Below are positions 15,139 through 23,226 of a stretch of 54,487 bases of DNA, piece after piece. The notes under the pieces are model-generated. The model had not been told where the DNA came from and made no database searches. It saw nothing but the letters and a program-made list of their open reading frames with translations. A program made the translations under genes and the position numbers. This DNA comes from a virus: the IMG/VR virus record IMGVR_UViG_3300023178_000060, positions 1 through 54,487 of that record. One strand, written 5' to 3'. Positions within the stretch are counted from its first letter, which is position 1. Each line of letters starts with the position of its first letter.

Positions 15139-18100
15139 TTATAAACCAGATATTTCACCTGTGTTTTTAATTCTTAAAGGTATGTAAATAAACTCGATAG
15201 CTTTTACCGGCTCTATTGCAATATCTACATACAACTCATTTCTGTCAATTCTTGCAGGTGTATTATTTGATTCATCACAGACAACAAGGAAGTCATACAG
15301 TGCTCTAAGACCAACTAATTCTAATAGTAATGTTTCTACCTGCTGTTTGATTTCATCGCGTGTAATTTTATCATTTGGTTCAAATAAGTATGGTTTTGCC
15401 AATACTTTTAGTTGACTTCTAAGATAGATAATTAAGCGAGCAACGTTTATTCTATCTAAAGCACTTGCAGTAAGTTGTCTAGTTTTTTGACCAAAACACA
15501 CTAAACCTGCACCTGTAATGAACGTAATTGGATTAACGTTATTTGAATACAATGTATCACGTAGTCCTTCATTCATTGCAAGACTTTTAAATTCACCTTC
15601 TGATGTAATGTATCCGCTTGCTGTAGCATTTGTGATATTTCCTCTCCGTGTCCCTGCTGGCGCAAACCATGGATAAGCAACTTGATCACTCAAAGCGATT
15701 GTTCTCAACATCATATGACTTGCAGGAACAACTACGTTATTACCAAAATTGTCGCTTGTAAATCCGGATGGATAATAAACAGCCATGTAAGGATCTGAGC
15801 TAACAAGTCCTGTATCATTGTCTTCAGTTGCATTGTTAACATTTGTTGCCCAATTATTTAAATTAGTGCCTGTAGCTTCTAATCTAAATGGTGAGTCACC
15901 TACTATAAATGCTGTTAGACCTCTATCATAATTTAGTGTATTAAGTTCACCAATAAGTTCTGGATAGCCAGGACATGCCATTAAATTGAATAATCTTGAC
16001 TCATCATCACGTATTTCTTCATTGCTATTTACAAGAGCTTGAAGTGCTTGTACAACAACTTTACGTTGAGCAATTCGGCCAAATGAACCTGATCCGTCTT
16101 CTTGGTTCCCAGATTCTGTAACCCATCGATCAGGTACATATCCATCCATGGGTTCGTCGTTATATCGGATATTTTTTGTAGCAGTGTTTACGTAATTTTT
16201 TCTGAATCTCTTTACATTGAAACCACTTCTGCGTAAGTTGAATAATAACATTCCTTTAGGATATAATGCTGGATCCGGTCCATCTGGATCCATATAATCG
16301 GAATACAATAAATCTGCAATTTCTCCCGGCATATCACTATTTGCTCCTGCAGTGTTATATCTAGCATCCGCAAATAAAACTCCATTTTCAGAGGTTTGAT
16401 CAGTAGTATCAACTGTAAACCATCTTCTCACAAGTGGAATATCAGTCCTTCCTGCATTGAACTTATACATTACTGGAAAGTTGTCAATGTCTGATGTATC
16501 TATCCACAAATCGCCAGTAACTAAAGCAGTTCCGTCACTTTGAGTAAGAGGTATACTTGCACTAACAATTGGTCCATTTGGGTCTGTTTGAGCAGTTTCA
16601 TCTGCATCATAGTAAGGACTTGCTGTTGCGCTTTGGCCACTTGATCCATCATACAAATATCCAACAAATTCGTTACCATTATGCACTAAAATATCAACTT
16701 CATCAACTATAGAATTATACCAAAGTGTTTGGTCTTCGGTTGCACCTAATACTTCATTATCGCTAGCCGTATAGGTTAAAACTTTCCATAAAGATGCTTG
16801 TAATTCTGAAGGACTAGTAGTATTATCAGTTCCTAGTACATAGTATAAGTTAGGAGTTCCATTATTTTCATCCACAAAAGGAGTAAATCCTGCTTCTGCT
16901 AAACTACCATCAGTATCAACAAATTTAATTTCACCTCCAAGGCTATGTAATATTTGAACTTTATTTTGGCTTGTTACTGTAGCACTAACATTGTCTACAC
17001 CAGCATCACTTATTGCAGAAGCTAGTAAAGTTGCATCACTTGCTTGTCCTGTTGGATCAAAACTAACAGTTACAGGACTACTCATTGCTAAAGATCCATT
17101 ATCTGTAGAACTTATTGTAAAAGTTTTTGTTCCTGCTGTAAGAGATCCTACAGAAATCTTTGTTCCAGTGACTGTGGTAGGTGCTATGTTATCTCTTCTA
17201 TACAGTTTTATTGTTGCTGTTGGTCTAAAACCTTTGCCTACATCTGAAAGTGCATATAGTTGTCCTGTTAATAAATTTACTCCACCACCGGATCTATCCA
17301 TTTCGTACAATGCTTCAGCATTACTTGGATAAATGTTAATGTCTTGACCTTCCCATAACTTTGTACTATCATTCCATTTTTTTACATCAAGTTTTGCCCC
17401 TAAATTAGGAATAGTGGTTTTTAACCATACACTTCCAGTTGGTCTAGGCCTAGTATCTAGCGCCTTAAATTCTGGTATAGATGTGTGTTTTGATATTTGT
17501 AATTTTGGAATATATCGTGTTGCAATTGTAGGTGTGCCTGTATCTGCTGTAATGCCAATTTCAGCAAATCCGTCTATGTCTGCACTAGGTGAATTTGTAA
17601 TTGTCATATGCGATACCCAGCCGCCGTCGCTAAATCTACCTGTTGTATAAATTTCTAATCTACCATCAACTGCTTGGGCACTAACATTGCCTGCTACATA
17701 AACAGTGTTAATTGTTAACGCAACATCAGCAGCAGTGTCTCCAGGATTCAACGCAATTGATACTGCTTGTCCAGATTCGGCGTGTGTAGTTCCGTCTTCT
17801 TGATACAAAGTAATTTCTAGTGCTGCAGCTTGTGCTCCTGCAAACTCGAATACATTTGTTCCTTTTGCAGTTGGCCAACTTTTTACCCACTGATCACTTC
17901 CAACTAAAACCCAATCTCCTGATCTATTTCTATAAAATGCACGGTTTAAAGTAGATGTTGCAACAACTGCATACTGTCCAATTGATCCTACTGTTTTTGC
18001 TGGGATATAACCGGCAAATCCATTTACAGATAATGACCCTGTATTCGATGTTTCAGTTTCATCCGTAATTACAATAGGCTCTTTATTTGTAAACACCTGT

Positions 18101-18573
18101 CCATCATTAATTAATGATTCACCATTCCATTCTTGCAAACCCCATAGTGTTGTACTTGTGTCAAACCAATACGCACCGTCCATTGGCGCTGCACCTGGTG
18201 CTGTAGGTGATCCTTCTAACTCTGCCAAATCAATATCGGCTCTAACTACATAGGCTCTATTTGCTATACCAAGAAAACTGTAAGCTGTTTGCAATCCATA
18301 TTCATTTAATTCTGATCCATGGATAGGATTATTATTATTGTCTGTTTTAAAAATAGGATCTCCGAATGTATCTACTAAATCACGCTGAGATGTTAGTAAA
18401 TAAGGAACACCTGCGTTGCTGGCTAAAGTTCCTGCTGCTGTTCCTGATCCTGATCCGTTAGGTTTGTTGCCTGCTGTTGCAACAAAAATACAAGGTAATG
18501 TACCTGGTTCTGCTGGGGTATAAAAACTTTCGTCAACGACTTTAACTTCTACACCTGGTGATACTAGTGCCAT
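15139..18573 (-). CDS. 18: Tail sheath protein gp18, enlarged
   Basis: This 1144-residue protein is the contractile tail sheath subunit. Its start MALVSPGVEVKVVDES and its C-terminal third (GLTAFIVGDSPFR at about 920, VYYPSG, VVPASHMMLRTIA, AYPWFAPAGTRRG, NPITFITGAGLVCFGQKT, and the helix ARLIIYLRSQLK near the end) are standard sheath features; the last residues YVDIAIEPVKAIEFIYIPLR form the C-terminal handshake strand region. T4 gp18 has 659 residues, so roughly 480 extra residues lie in the variable middle, between about 130 and 760, rich in Thr/Asp/Ser beta structure. These extra domains would project from the contracted or extended sheath surface. A likely late box ACTAAATA (18609-18616) and an AGAGGAG ribosome site precede the gene. 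Confidence 0.95.
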   Translation of the reverse strand: MALVSPGVEVKVVDESFYTPAEPGTLPCIFVATAGNKPNGSGSGTAAGTLASNAGVPYLLTSQRDLVDTFGDPIFKTDNNNNPIHGSELNEYGLQTAYSFLGIANRAYVVRADIDLAELEGSPTAPGAAPMDGAYWFDTSTTLWGLQEWNGESLINDGQVFTNKEPIVITDETETSNTGSLSVNGFAGYIPAKTVGSIGQYAVVATSTLNRAFYRNRSGDWVLVGSDQWVKSWPTAKGTNVFEFAGAQAAALEITLYQEDGTTHAESGQAVSIALNPGDTAADVALTINTVYVAGNVSAQAVDGRLEIYTTGRFSDGGWVSHMTITNSPSADIDGFAEIGITADTGTPTIATRYIPKLQISKHTSIPEFKALDTRPRPTGSVWLKTTIPNLGAKLDVKKWNDSTKLWEGQDINIYPSNAEALYEMDRSGGGVNLLTGQLYALSDVGKGFRPTATIKLYRRDNIAPTTVTGTKISVGSLTAGTKTFTISSTDNGSLAMSSPVTVSFDPTGQASDATLLASAISDAGVDNVSATVTSQNKVQILHSLGGEIKFVDTDGSLAEAGFTPFVDENNGTPNLYYVLGTDNTTSPSELQASLWKVLTYTASDNEVLGATEDQTLWYNSIVDEVDILVHNGNEFVGYLYDGSSGQSATASPYYDADETAQTDPNGPIVSASIPLTQSDGTALVTGDLWIDTSDIDNFPVMYKFNAGRTDIPLVRRWFTVDTTDQTSENGVLFADARYNTAGANSDMPGEIADLLYSDYMDPDGPDPALYPKGMLLFNLRRSGFNVKRFRKNYVNTATKNIRYNDEPMDGYVPDRWVTESGNQEDGSGSFGRIAQRKVVVQALQALVNSNEEIRDDESRLFNLMACPGYPELIGELNTLNYDRGLTAFIVGDSPFRLEATGTNLNNWATNVNNATEDNDTGLVSSDPYMAVYYPSGFTSDNFGNNVVVPASHMMLRTIALSDQVAYPWFAPAGTRRGNITNATASGYITSEGEFKSLAMNEGLRDTLYSNNVNPITFITGAGLVCFGQKTRQLTASALDRINVARLIIYLRSQLKVLAKPYLFEPNDKITRDEIKQQVETLLLELVGLRALYDFLVVCDESNNTPARIDRNELYVDIAIEPVKAIEFIYIPLRIKNTGEISGL

Positions 18574-18608
18574 AATCTATTCTCCTCTAAGGCTGATATT
18601 TCTACTAG

Positions 18609-18616
18609 TATTTAGT
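18609..18616 (-). promoter_or_regulatory. Possible late promoter box ACTAAATA upstream of gp18
   Basis: A weaker match to the late core (CTAAATA) 35 bases before the gp18 ATG, followed by AGAGGAG. The 109-base gap 18574-18682 between gp18 and the plus-strand HNH gene otherwise shows only AT-rich sequence. Confidence 0.4.
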
Positions 18617-18682
18617 TATTTTTATTAAAATTAGGTTTTTGTAACACCAAAAAAGGGGTATAAAAGGTTAGGTAAATAGAAT

Positions 18683-19021
18683 ATGAGACCTTTGTGCATC
18701 TGTGGATTTAGACCTGCAGCTATTAATTATGTAAAAAATGATAAGATATACTATAGAAAAAAATGTGAGCGTTGTTTAAAACACAATAATGTTGCGGTAG
18801 GAATACCTTTATGGAAGCAACGGGGATATTTAAAAAAAAAATTATGCGAAAAATGCGGATACAAAAGTCAATATGACGAACAATTTAATGTTTATCATAT
18901 TGACGGAAATTTAAAAAATTGTAGAATAAGTAACCTAAAGACAATTTGTGCAAATTGTCAGCGAATTCTTCATAAAGAAGGTATAAAATGGAAGCAGGGA
19001 GATTTAATTCCGGATTTTTAA
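18683..19021 (+). CDS. HNH-type zinc-finger endonuclease-like protein
   Basis: A 112-residue plus-strand protein lying between gp18 and gp13, both transcribed the other way. Zinc ligand pairs are visible: Cys5/Cys7 with Cys28/Cys31, and Cys55/Cys58 with Cys89/Cys92. The HNH core is HIDGN (His72, Asp74) with Asn84 in SNLKTICANC and His97, matching the usual H-x-D-G-x(n)-N-L-x2-x-C-x2-C pattern of HNH nucleases. Free-standing HNH genes between T4-phage structural genes are commonly homing endonucleases. The last 4 bases overlap the gp13 stop (convergent), so no terminator fits. The ribosome site is weak. It may cut DNA of related phages lacking the insertion; a regulatory DNA-binding role is possible. 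Confidence 0.8.
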   Translation: MRPLCICGFRPAAINYVKNDKIYYRKKCERCLKHNNVAVGIPLWKQRGYLKKKLCEKCGYKSQYDEQFNVYHIDGNLKNCRISNLKTICANCQRILHKEGIKWKQGDLIPDF

Positions 19022-19776
19022 CCTATGATAAATGAATAACCTGTGCCTCCTGGTACAGCAGTTGCTACTTCTTGCTCCAATTTTTCTAGTTCTGCACTTG
19101 CCTCATTTTTTAATGTATCACCATTGAGCTGTCCTCCACCTTGCGGTCCTGCTATAGTTGCAAATTTACTCCTAGCTTCTCCTAACATCATCTTGCTTAT
19201 TGCAAGTGCATAATCTCTTATCCAAGATTTTGCCATATAATCGTTAAGCAATTGTTCATCTGGTCTGTAATTGTAACATTCTAAAAGTAATGTTTCTTCT
19301 GCTCTAGGTCTTTGTAAGATTGTTAATTTGTGAGTAGAACTATTCCAATTAAATTCTATAAATGATCCAAACATTCTTCCAACTAATTCTTGATATTGGC
19401 TAAAAAAATCATATGTAGCTAATCCTCCTAAATTAGAACTTGCAAGTAAATACGTGTTTGTGTACGCTAAGTTAAAAGGTTCAAATAAACTACCACCGTC
19501 ACCACCGCCTGTTCTTGATCCTATACTCCTCCGAAAAATTTTTTTAACTTCTACAATTTCTTTTGGTAAAGTATATTGGTTTTGGTCAACTATAGTTGGC
19601 ATGAAAAAATAGCTTTCTTCGATACTATTATCTGATCGTTGTCTAAATCTAGTAAGAGCTTTGTCCAATGCAGTAGCATAATGTACAGGATCAAGTTCTA
19701 CATCTACCATTCCCCCGCCGAGCATGTTGTGGATATAGTCATAAACCTCTTGTCTATAGGTTGTTAAATCATTCAT
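19018..19776 (-). CDS. 13: Neck protein gp13
   Basis: A 252-residue protein of the T4 gp13 type (309 residues in T4), which with gp14 closes the head-tail neck after packaging. The N-terminus is helical (DLTTYRQEVYDYIHNMLGGG, then VELDPVHYATALDKALTRFRQR), followed by beta-rich residues about 55-170 (QYTLPKEIVEVKKIFRRSIG, a Gly-rich loop GSRTGGGDGGSLFEPFNL, LTILQRP), and a helical tail (SWIRDYALAISKMMLGEARSK). I recall close relatives annotated gp13 in marine T4-like phages. It is transcribed leftward from the palindromic promoter with a good AGGAG site, while its partner gp14 is transcribed rightward from the other half. Confidence 0.85.
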   Translation of the reverse strand: MNDLTTYRQEVYDYIHNMLGGGMVDVELDPVHYATALDKALTRFRQRSDNSIEESYFFMPTIVDQNQYTLPKEIVEVKKIFRRSIGSRTGGGDGGSLFEPFNLAYTNTYLLASSNLGGLATYDFFSQYQELVGRMFGSFIEFNWNSSTHKLTILQRPRAEETLLLECYNYRPDEQLLNDYMAKSWIRDYALAISKMMLGEARSKFATIAGPQGGGQLNGDTLKNEASAELEKLEQEVATAVPGGTGYSFIIG

Positions 19777-19794
19777 AGGTCATATCTCCTATTG

Positions 19795-19802
19795 TATTTA
19801 TC
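19795..19802 (-). promoter_or_regulatory. Late promoter box for gp13 (left half of palindrome)
   Basis: GATAAATA on the minus strand, followed by CAATAGGAG and the gp13 ATG at 19776. It is the left arm of a perfect inverted repeat with the gp14 box. Confidence 0.7.
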
Positions 19803-19806
19803 GTAA

Positions 19807-19814
19807 GATAAATA
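19807..19814 (+). promoter_or_regulatory. Late promoter box for gp14 (right half of palindrome)
   Basis: GATAAATA on the plus strand, 4 bases before the gp14 ATG at 19819. Start would fall at or near the ATG if the T4 box-to-start distance of 6-7 bases holds, giving a leaderless or nearly leaderless mRNA. Confidence 0.7.
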
Positions 19815-19818
19815 CAAT

Positions 19819-20985
19819 ATGCCAAGATTATCTTTATACCGGCCCAGTAAGGGCAATGATTATAATTTTATAGATGCTAGAATTTTTGAAATGTTTACCG
19901 TAGGCGGAACTGATGTAAACATACACAAATATCTAGGCCCTAAAAATCCAACAGACGAGCAAGCAACTGCAGATATACCTCAGTATGATGTTATAGCAGA
20001 GACAAATATTCAAGATCTACTGTTTTTAGAAAATAGAGATAGGAAATATGATCCAGATATCTATACTATTCGTGGTATATATAATGTGCAAGACATAGAT
20101 TTTAATCTAAGTCAATTTGGATTATTCTTAAACAATGACACTCTTTTTATGACTATACACATTAATAGTTCTGTTAAAACTCTTGGTAGGAAAATTATGA
20201 GTGGTGATGTTATAGAATTACCACACATGAAAGACGAATATGCTAAGAATGATTTCCATGTAGCATTGAAAAGTTATTACGTAGTAGAAGATGTAAGCAG
20301 AGCAAGTGAGGGTTACAGTCCTACATGGTATCCACATCTTTATAGATTAAAATGCAAACAAATAGTAGATAGTCAAGAATTTAAAGATATATTAGATCTA
20401 CCAATGGATGAAGAAATACCTGCTGCAGGAAGTTTACGTGATTTATTATCAACTTACTCAAAAGATTTAGAAATAAATCAAGCAATTGTAGCCCAAGCAG
20501 AAGCTGATGCGAAAAAAAGCGGATATGAGACCGGACACTTTTTTACCCTACAGACAGGTGATGATGGCAAAGTTGAACTTGTTACAACTGATTTGACAGA
20601 ATTAGATGCAAGCACAGCTAACGAATTAGCTGATAGGGTTATGCAAACTCCTGAACGGACCGGATACACTGGTTACTTATTAGGTGACGGTATTGCCCCA
20701 AATGGAGAAATTTTTGGTCATGGAGTTATTTTTCCTGAGGGCAGTGTCAATGGTGATTATTTTTTGAGGACAGATATGATTCCAAATCGATTATTTAGAT
20801 ACGACGGTCGTAGATGGATAAAAATTGAAGATGCAGTTAGAATGACTATGACCCAAACAAATGATAGAAGCACTCAAAAAGGCACATTTATTAATAATAC
20901 AAATACAACGACTGTAGCTGGCGAAACGATACCTGAGCGCCAGAGTGTAAGCAAAGCTTTAAAGGCTAAAACTGATAATCTTTAA
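19819..20985 (+). CDS. 14: Neck protein gp14
   Basis: A 388-residue neck protein, longer than T4 gp14 (256). The N-terminal part (MPRLSLYRPSKGNDYNFID, FEMFTVGGTDVNIHKYLGP, NIQDLLFLENRDRKYD) and the central SSVKTLGRKIMSGDVIELPH block match the marine T4-like gp14 pattern. Residues about 235-330 carry an added domain with TGYLLGDGIAPNG and GHGVIFPEGSVNGDYFLRTDM, a motif also seen in other phage neck and fibre proteins. The ATG is 4 bases after a GATAAATA late box, so translation must be leaderless or nearly so; no ribosome site is visible. gp15 follows after 11 bases with its own AGGA site. Confidence 0.88.
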   Translation: MPRLSLYRPSKGNDYNFIDARIFEMFTVGGTDVNIHKYLGPKNPTDEQATADIPQYDVIAETNIQDLLFLENRDRKYDPDIYTIRGIYNVQDIDFNLSQFGLFLNNDTLFMTIHINSSVKTLGRKIMSGDVIELPHMKDEYAKNDFHVALKSYYVVEDVSRASEGYSPTWYPHLYRLKCKQIVDSQEFKDILDLPMDEEIPAAGSLRDLLSTYSKDLEINQAIVAQAEADAKKSGYETGHFFTLQTGDDGKVELVTTDLTELDASTANELADRVMQTPERTGYTGYLLGDGIAPNGEIFGHGVIFPEGSVNGDYFLRTDMIPNRLFRYDGRRWIKIEDAVRMTMTQTNDRSTQKGTFINNTNTTTVAGETIPERQSVSKALKAKTDNL

Positions 20986-20996
20986 TAGGATCATAT

Positions 20997-22460
20997 ATGC
21001 AACATTTTTATGACGGACAAATAAGAAGGTATATAACTCAAATAGTCCGTATGTTGAGTAACTTTAGTTACAAAGACTTAGAAGGAAACATAAAAATAAT
21101 ACCAGTTGTTTACGGAGATTTGGCAAGGCAAGTAGGTTCTATCTTAAAAGATAATTCAGAATTAAAGTTAGTTGGTGCGCCAAAAATGAGTGTTTATATC
21201 ACAGGTTTAGAATTAGATAGAAGTAGATTATCAGATAGTAGTTTTATTAGCAAAGTTAATATCCGCGAGAGAGCATTTGACGAAAATAACAATGAATATC
21301 TAAATTTCCAAGGAAAAAATTATACAGTTGAGAGGCTTATGCCTACACCTTATAATTTAACTGTAAATGCAGATATATGGTCAACAAACACTGATCAAAA
21401 ACTACAGATACTCGAACAAATTTTAATGCTTTTTAATCCAAGTTTAGAAATTCAGACTACAGATAATTTTGTTGATTGGACAAGTTTAAGCGTTGTAAAT
21501 TTAGAACAAGTAACATTCAGCAGTAGATCAATAGGAACAAGCACAGAAACGGAAATAGATATTGCTACTTTAGGATTTAGTACACCGATTTATATTTCCC
21601 CACCTGCAAAAGTAAAAAAGTTAGGGATTATCCATACTGTTATTACAAGTATTTTTAACGAATCCTATGGTAATGTAGATCTTAATCAAACGATGCCAGA
21701 ACTGCTAGCCTATGCCGACGGTAGGTACAAGTCAGATTCAATGCATAAGACTGTAGTAAATGAAGACGGAACAACTGAAGAAATTTATGATCATTTGCCT
21801 GCATCGAAACCTGATACAGATTCTGTTATAGCTACTACTTTTGGCAATTATGATTTGTTTGTTTTAAATAATACTGCAAAATTAATTGATAAAAATCAAA
21901 TAGGATCTGTATCATGGGAAGAGTACTTTAAAGCATATCCAGAAATCTTTACTCCAGGCATATCTGAATTACGTTTATACAGGAATGATCTCAATACGGA
22001 TATTGTAGGTAGTGTAACGATAAATCCATTAGACGGATTTAGTTTGTCTATCAATTGGGATTTAGATACTTTACCAAGTGATACAATACTCAATGGTCCG
22101 TTAGGAGATAAAACAAAAATTGACTACATAATAGATCCTACAAAAACTAATCCTACAAATTTAAAATTTCCTGGTTTACGAATACTTTTATTAGATGAAA
22201 ATATAGGTAATATAGATAATTTAGACGGTCCTGACGCTTGGAAAAACAACAACGGAACTGATTTTGTTGCTGGCGCTAACGACATAATAGAATGGGACGG
22301 AAGTGCTTGGCACGTTGTATTCGATGCAAATGAACATACTGGTGATATAATATACACAACAAATTTAAATACAAATATCCAATATAAATTCTTAGAAAAA
22401 GAATGGGTATTGTCATTTGAAGGTGAATACCCATTTGGCACGTGGCGTATAGCATTTTAA
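20997..22460 (+). CDS. 15: Tail sheath stabiliser/completion protein gp15, with extended C-terminus
   Basis: The first 270 residues align by pattern with T4 gp15 (272 residues), which caps the tail and joins it to the neck: HFYDGQIRRYITQIVRMLSN matches the T4 start FYNSSFRRYATLMGDLFSN; IPVVYGD matches VPITY; YNLTVNADIWSTNTDQKLQI and LEQILMLFNPSLEIQTT match the T4 YELSIFTRYEDDMFQIVEQI and following region. The remaining about 210 residues are an extra C-terminal part, including a domain with IIEWDGSAWHVVFDA and TWRIAF at the very end, a motif type found in other marine phage structural proteins. It follows gp14 on the same plus-strand transcript with an AGGA ribosome site. Confidence 0.85.
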   Translation: MQHFYDGQIRRYITQIVRMLSNFSYKDLEGNIKIIPVVYGDLARQVGSILKDNSELKLVGAPKMSVYITGLELDRSRLSDSSFISKVNIRERAFDENNNEYLNFQGKNYTVERLMPTPYNLTVNADIWSTNTDQKLQILEQILMLFNPSLEIQTTDNFVDWTSLSVVNLEQVTFSSRSIGTSTETEIDIATLGFSTPIYISPPAKVKKLGIIHTVITSIFNESYGNVDLNQTMPELLAYADGRYKSDSMHKTVVNEDGTTEEIYDHLPASKPDTDSVIATTFGNYDLFVLNNTAKLIDKNQIGSVSWEEYFKAYPEIFTPGISELRLYRNDLNTDIVGSVTINPLDGFSLSINWDLDTLPSDTILNGPLGDKTKIDYIIDPTKTNPTNLKFPGLRILLLDENIGNIDNLDGPDAWKNNNGTDFVAGANDIIEWDGSAWHVVFDANEHTGDIIYTTNLNTNIQYKFLEKEWVLSFEGEYPFGTWRIAF

Positions 22461-22473
22461 GCTAACTATACAT

Positions 22474-22911
22474 ATGCGTGAAATAATATGTAGTGGTGCT
22501 TTGATATTTGCGAAATCAACAAATAAATTTCTTTTCTTACATCGTGCAAAAGGTAAAAATAACAATTTATGGGGTTTAGTTGGTGGAACTAACGAAGATA
22601 ACGAAACACCTTGGTCTGGTTTGCAAAGAGAAATAGTTGAAGAAATAGGAAATATTGAAATAGTAAAAAGTATACCTTTAGAAATATTTGTTAGTAATGA
22701 TGACCATTTCTTATTTCATACGTACCTGTGCATTGTAAATGATGAATTTATACCCAAATTAAATGACGAACATGACGGATATGCATGGGTTTCCTTTTGT
22801 AAATGGCCTAAACCATTACATCCAGGACTTCGTAATACACTTAGGACAAAAATTAATCAGGCAAAATTAGAAACTGTTATAAAATTAATAACTCATTTAG
22901 ACAATAGATAA
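22474..22911 (+). CDS. NUDIX hydrolase
   Basis: A 145-residue NUDIX protein that would hydrolyse a nucleoside diphosphate linked to another group (for example NDP-sugar, dinucleotide, or oxidised NTP). The NUDIX box runs about residues 38-61: G38-x5-E44-x7-R52-E53-I54-V55-E56-E57-I58-G59-N60-I61, with all catalytic acidic residues kept; the residue after the final Gly is Asn rather than hydrophobic. Strands before the box (ICSGALIFA, FLFLHRA) and a helix after complete the fold. It follows gp15 and is one base from a cupin gene, in an otherwise structural operon. The substrate cannot be read. No clear ribosome site precedes the ATG. Confidence 0.92.
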   Translation: MREIICSGALIFAKSTNKFLFLHRAKGKNNNLWGLVGGTNEDNETPWSGLQREIVEEIGNIEIVKSIPLEIFVSNDDHFLFHTYLCIVNDEFIPKLNDEHDGYAWVSFCKWPKPLHPGLRNTLRTKINQAKLETVIKLITHLDNR

Positions 22912-23226
22912 ATGGAAAACACAGAATTACATTGGGCAAACAATGAAAATTATTCAGCAAAAATCTTAATTTTTGAAAATGCAGGATTTAAAACGCAAAC
23001 TATGTTACATAGTAAAACGTCAAAAACATGGTTTGTAAATTCTGGAAATTTTATTTTAAAGATTATAGATACAAAAACAGGAACTCAAGAAGTTCACGAA
23101 ATTGGTGATGGAAAAACTATACATTTTCATCCTCTAAGTCCGCATAGTTTAGAAGTTATCATACCAGGAACAATTACCGAAGTATCAACTAGTGATCCAA
23201 AAACTGATCTATATATAATAGGTTAG
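22912..23226 (+). CDS. Small cupin-fold protein
   Basis: A 104-residue single-domain cupin. Residues 33-47 (HSKTSKTWFVNSGNF) mirror the first cupin motif of mannose-6-phosphate isomerase-type cupins (H-x3-SE-x-W-x-V-x-SG), with Lys in place of the usual Glu; residues about 68-83 (KTIHFHPLSPHSLEV) mirror the second motif, with His71, His73 and His78 available for metal. It starts directly after the NUDIX stop (TAA then ATG), so they are translationally coupled and may act on the same sugar-nucleotide-type compound. The stop overlaps the convergent giant gene by 4 bases. Without the Glu, isomerase activity is doubtful; ligand binding is possible. Confidence 0.8.
   Translation: MENTELHWANNENYSAKILIFENAGFKTQTMLHSKTSKTWFVNSGNFILKIIDTKTGTQEVHEIGDGKTIHFHPLSPHSLEVIIPGTITEVSTSDPKTDLYIIG

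Noticed and set aside
22474-22911. NUDIX as a MutT-type mutation-avoidance enzyme
   Set aside because: The box alone cannot define the substrate, and its place with a cupin and late genes does not favour this.
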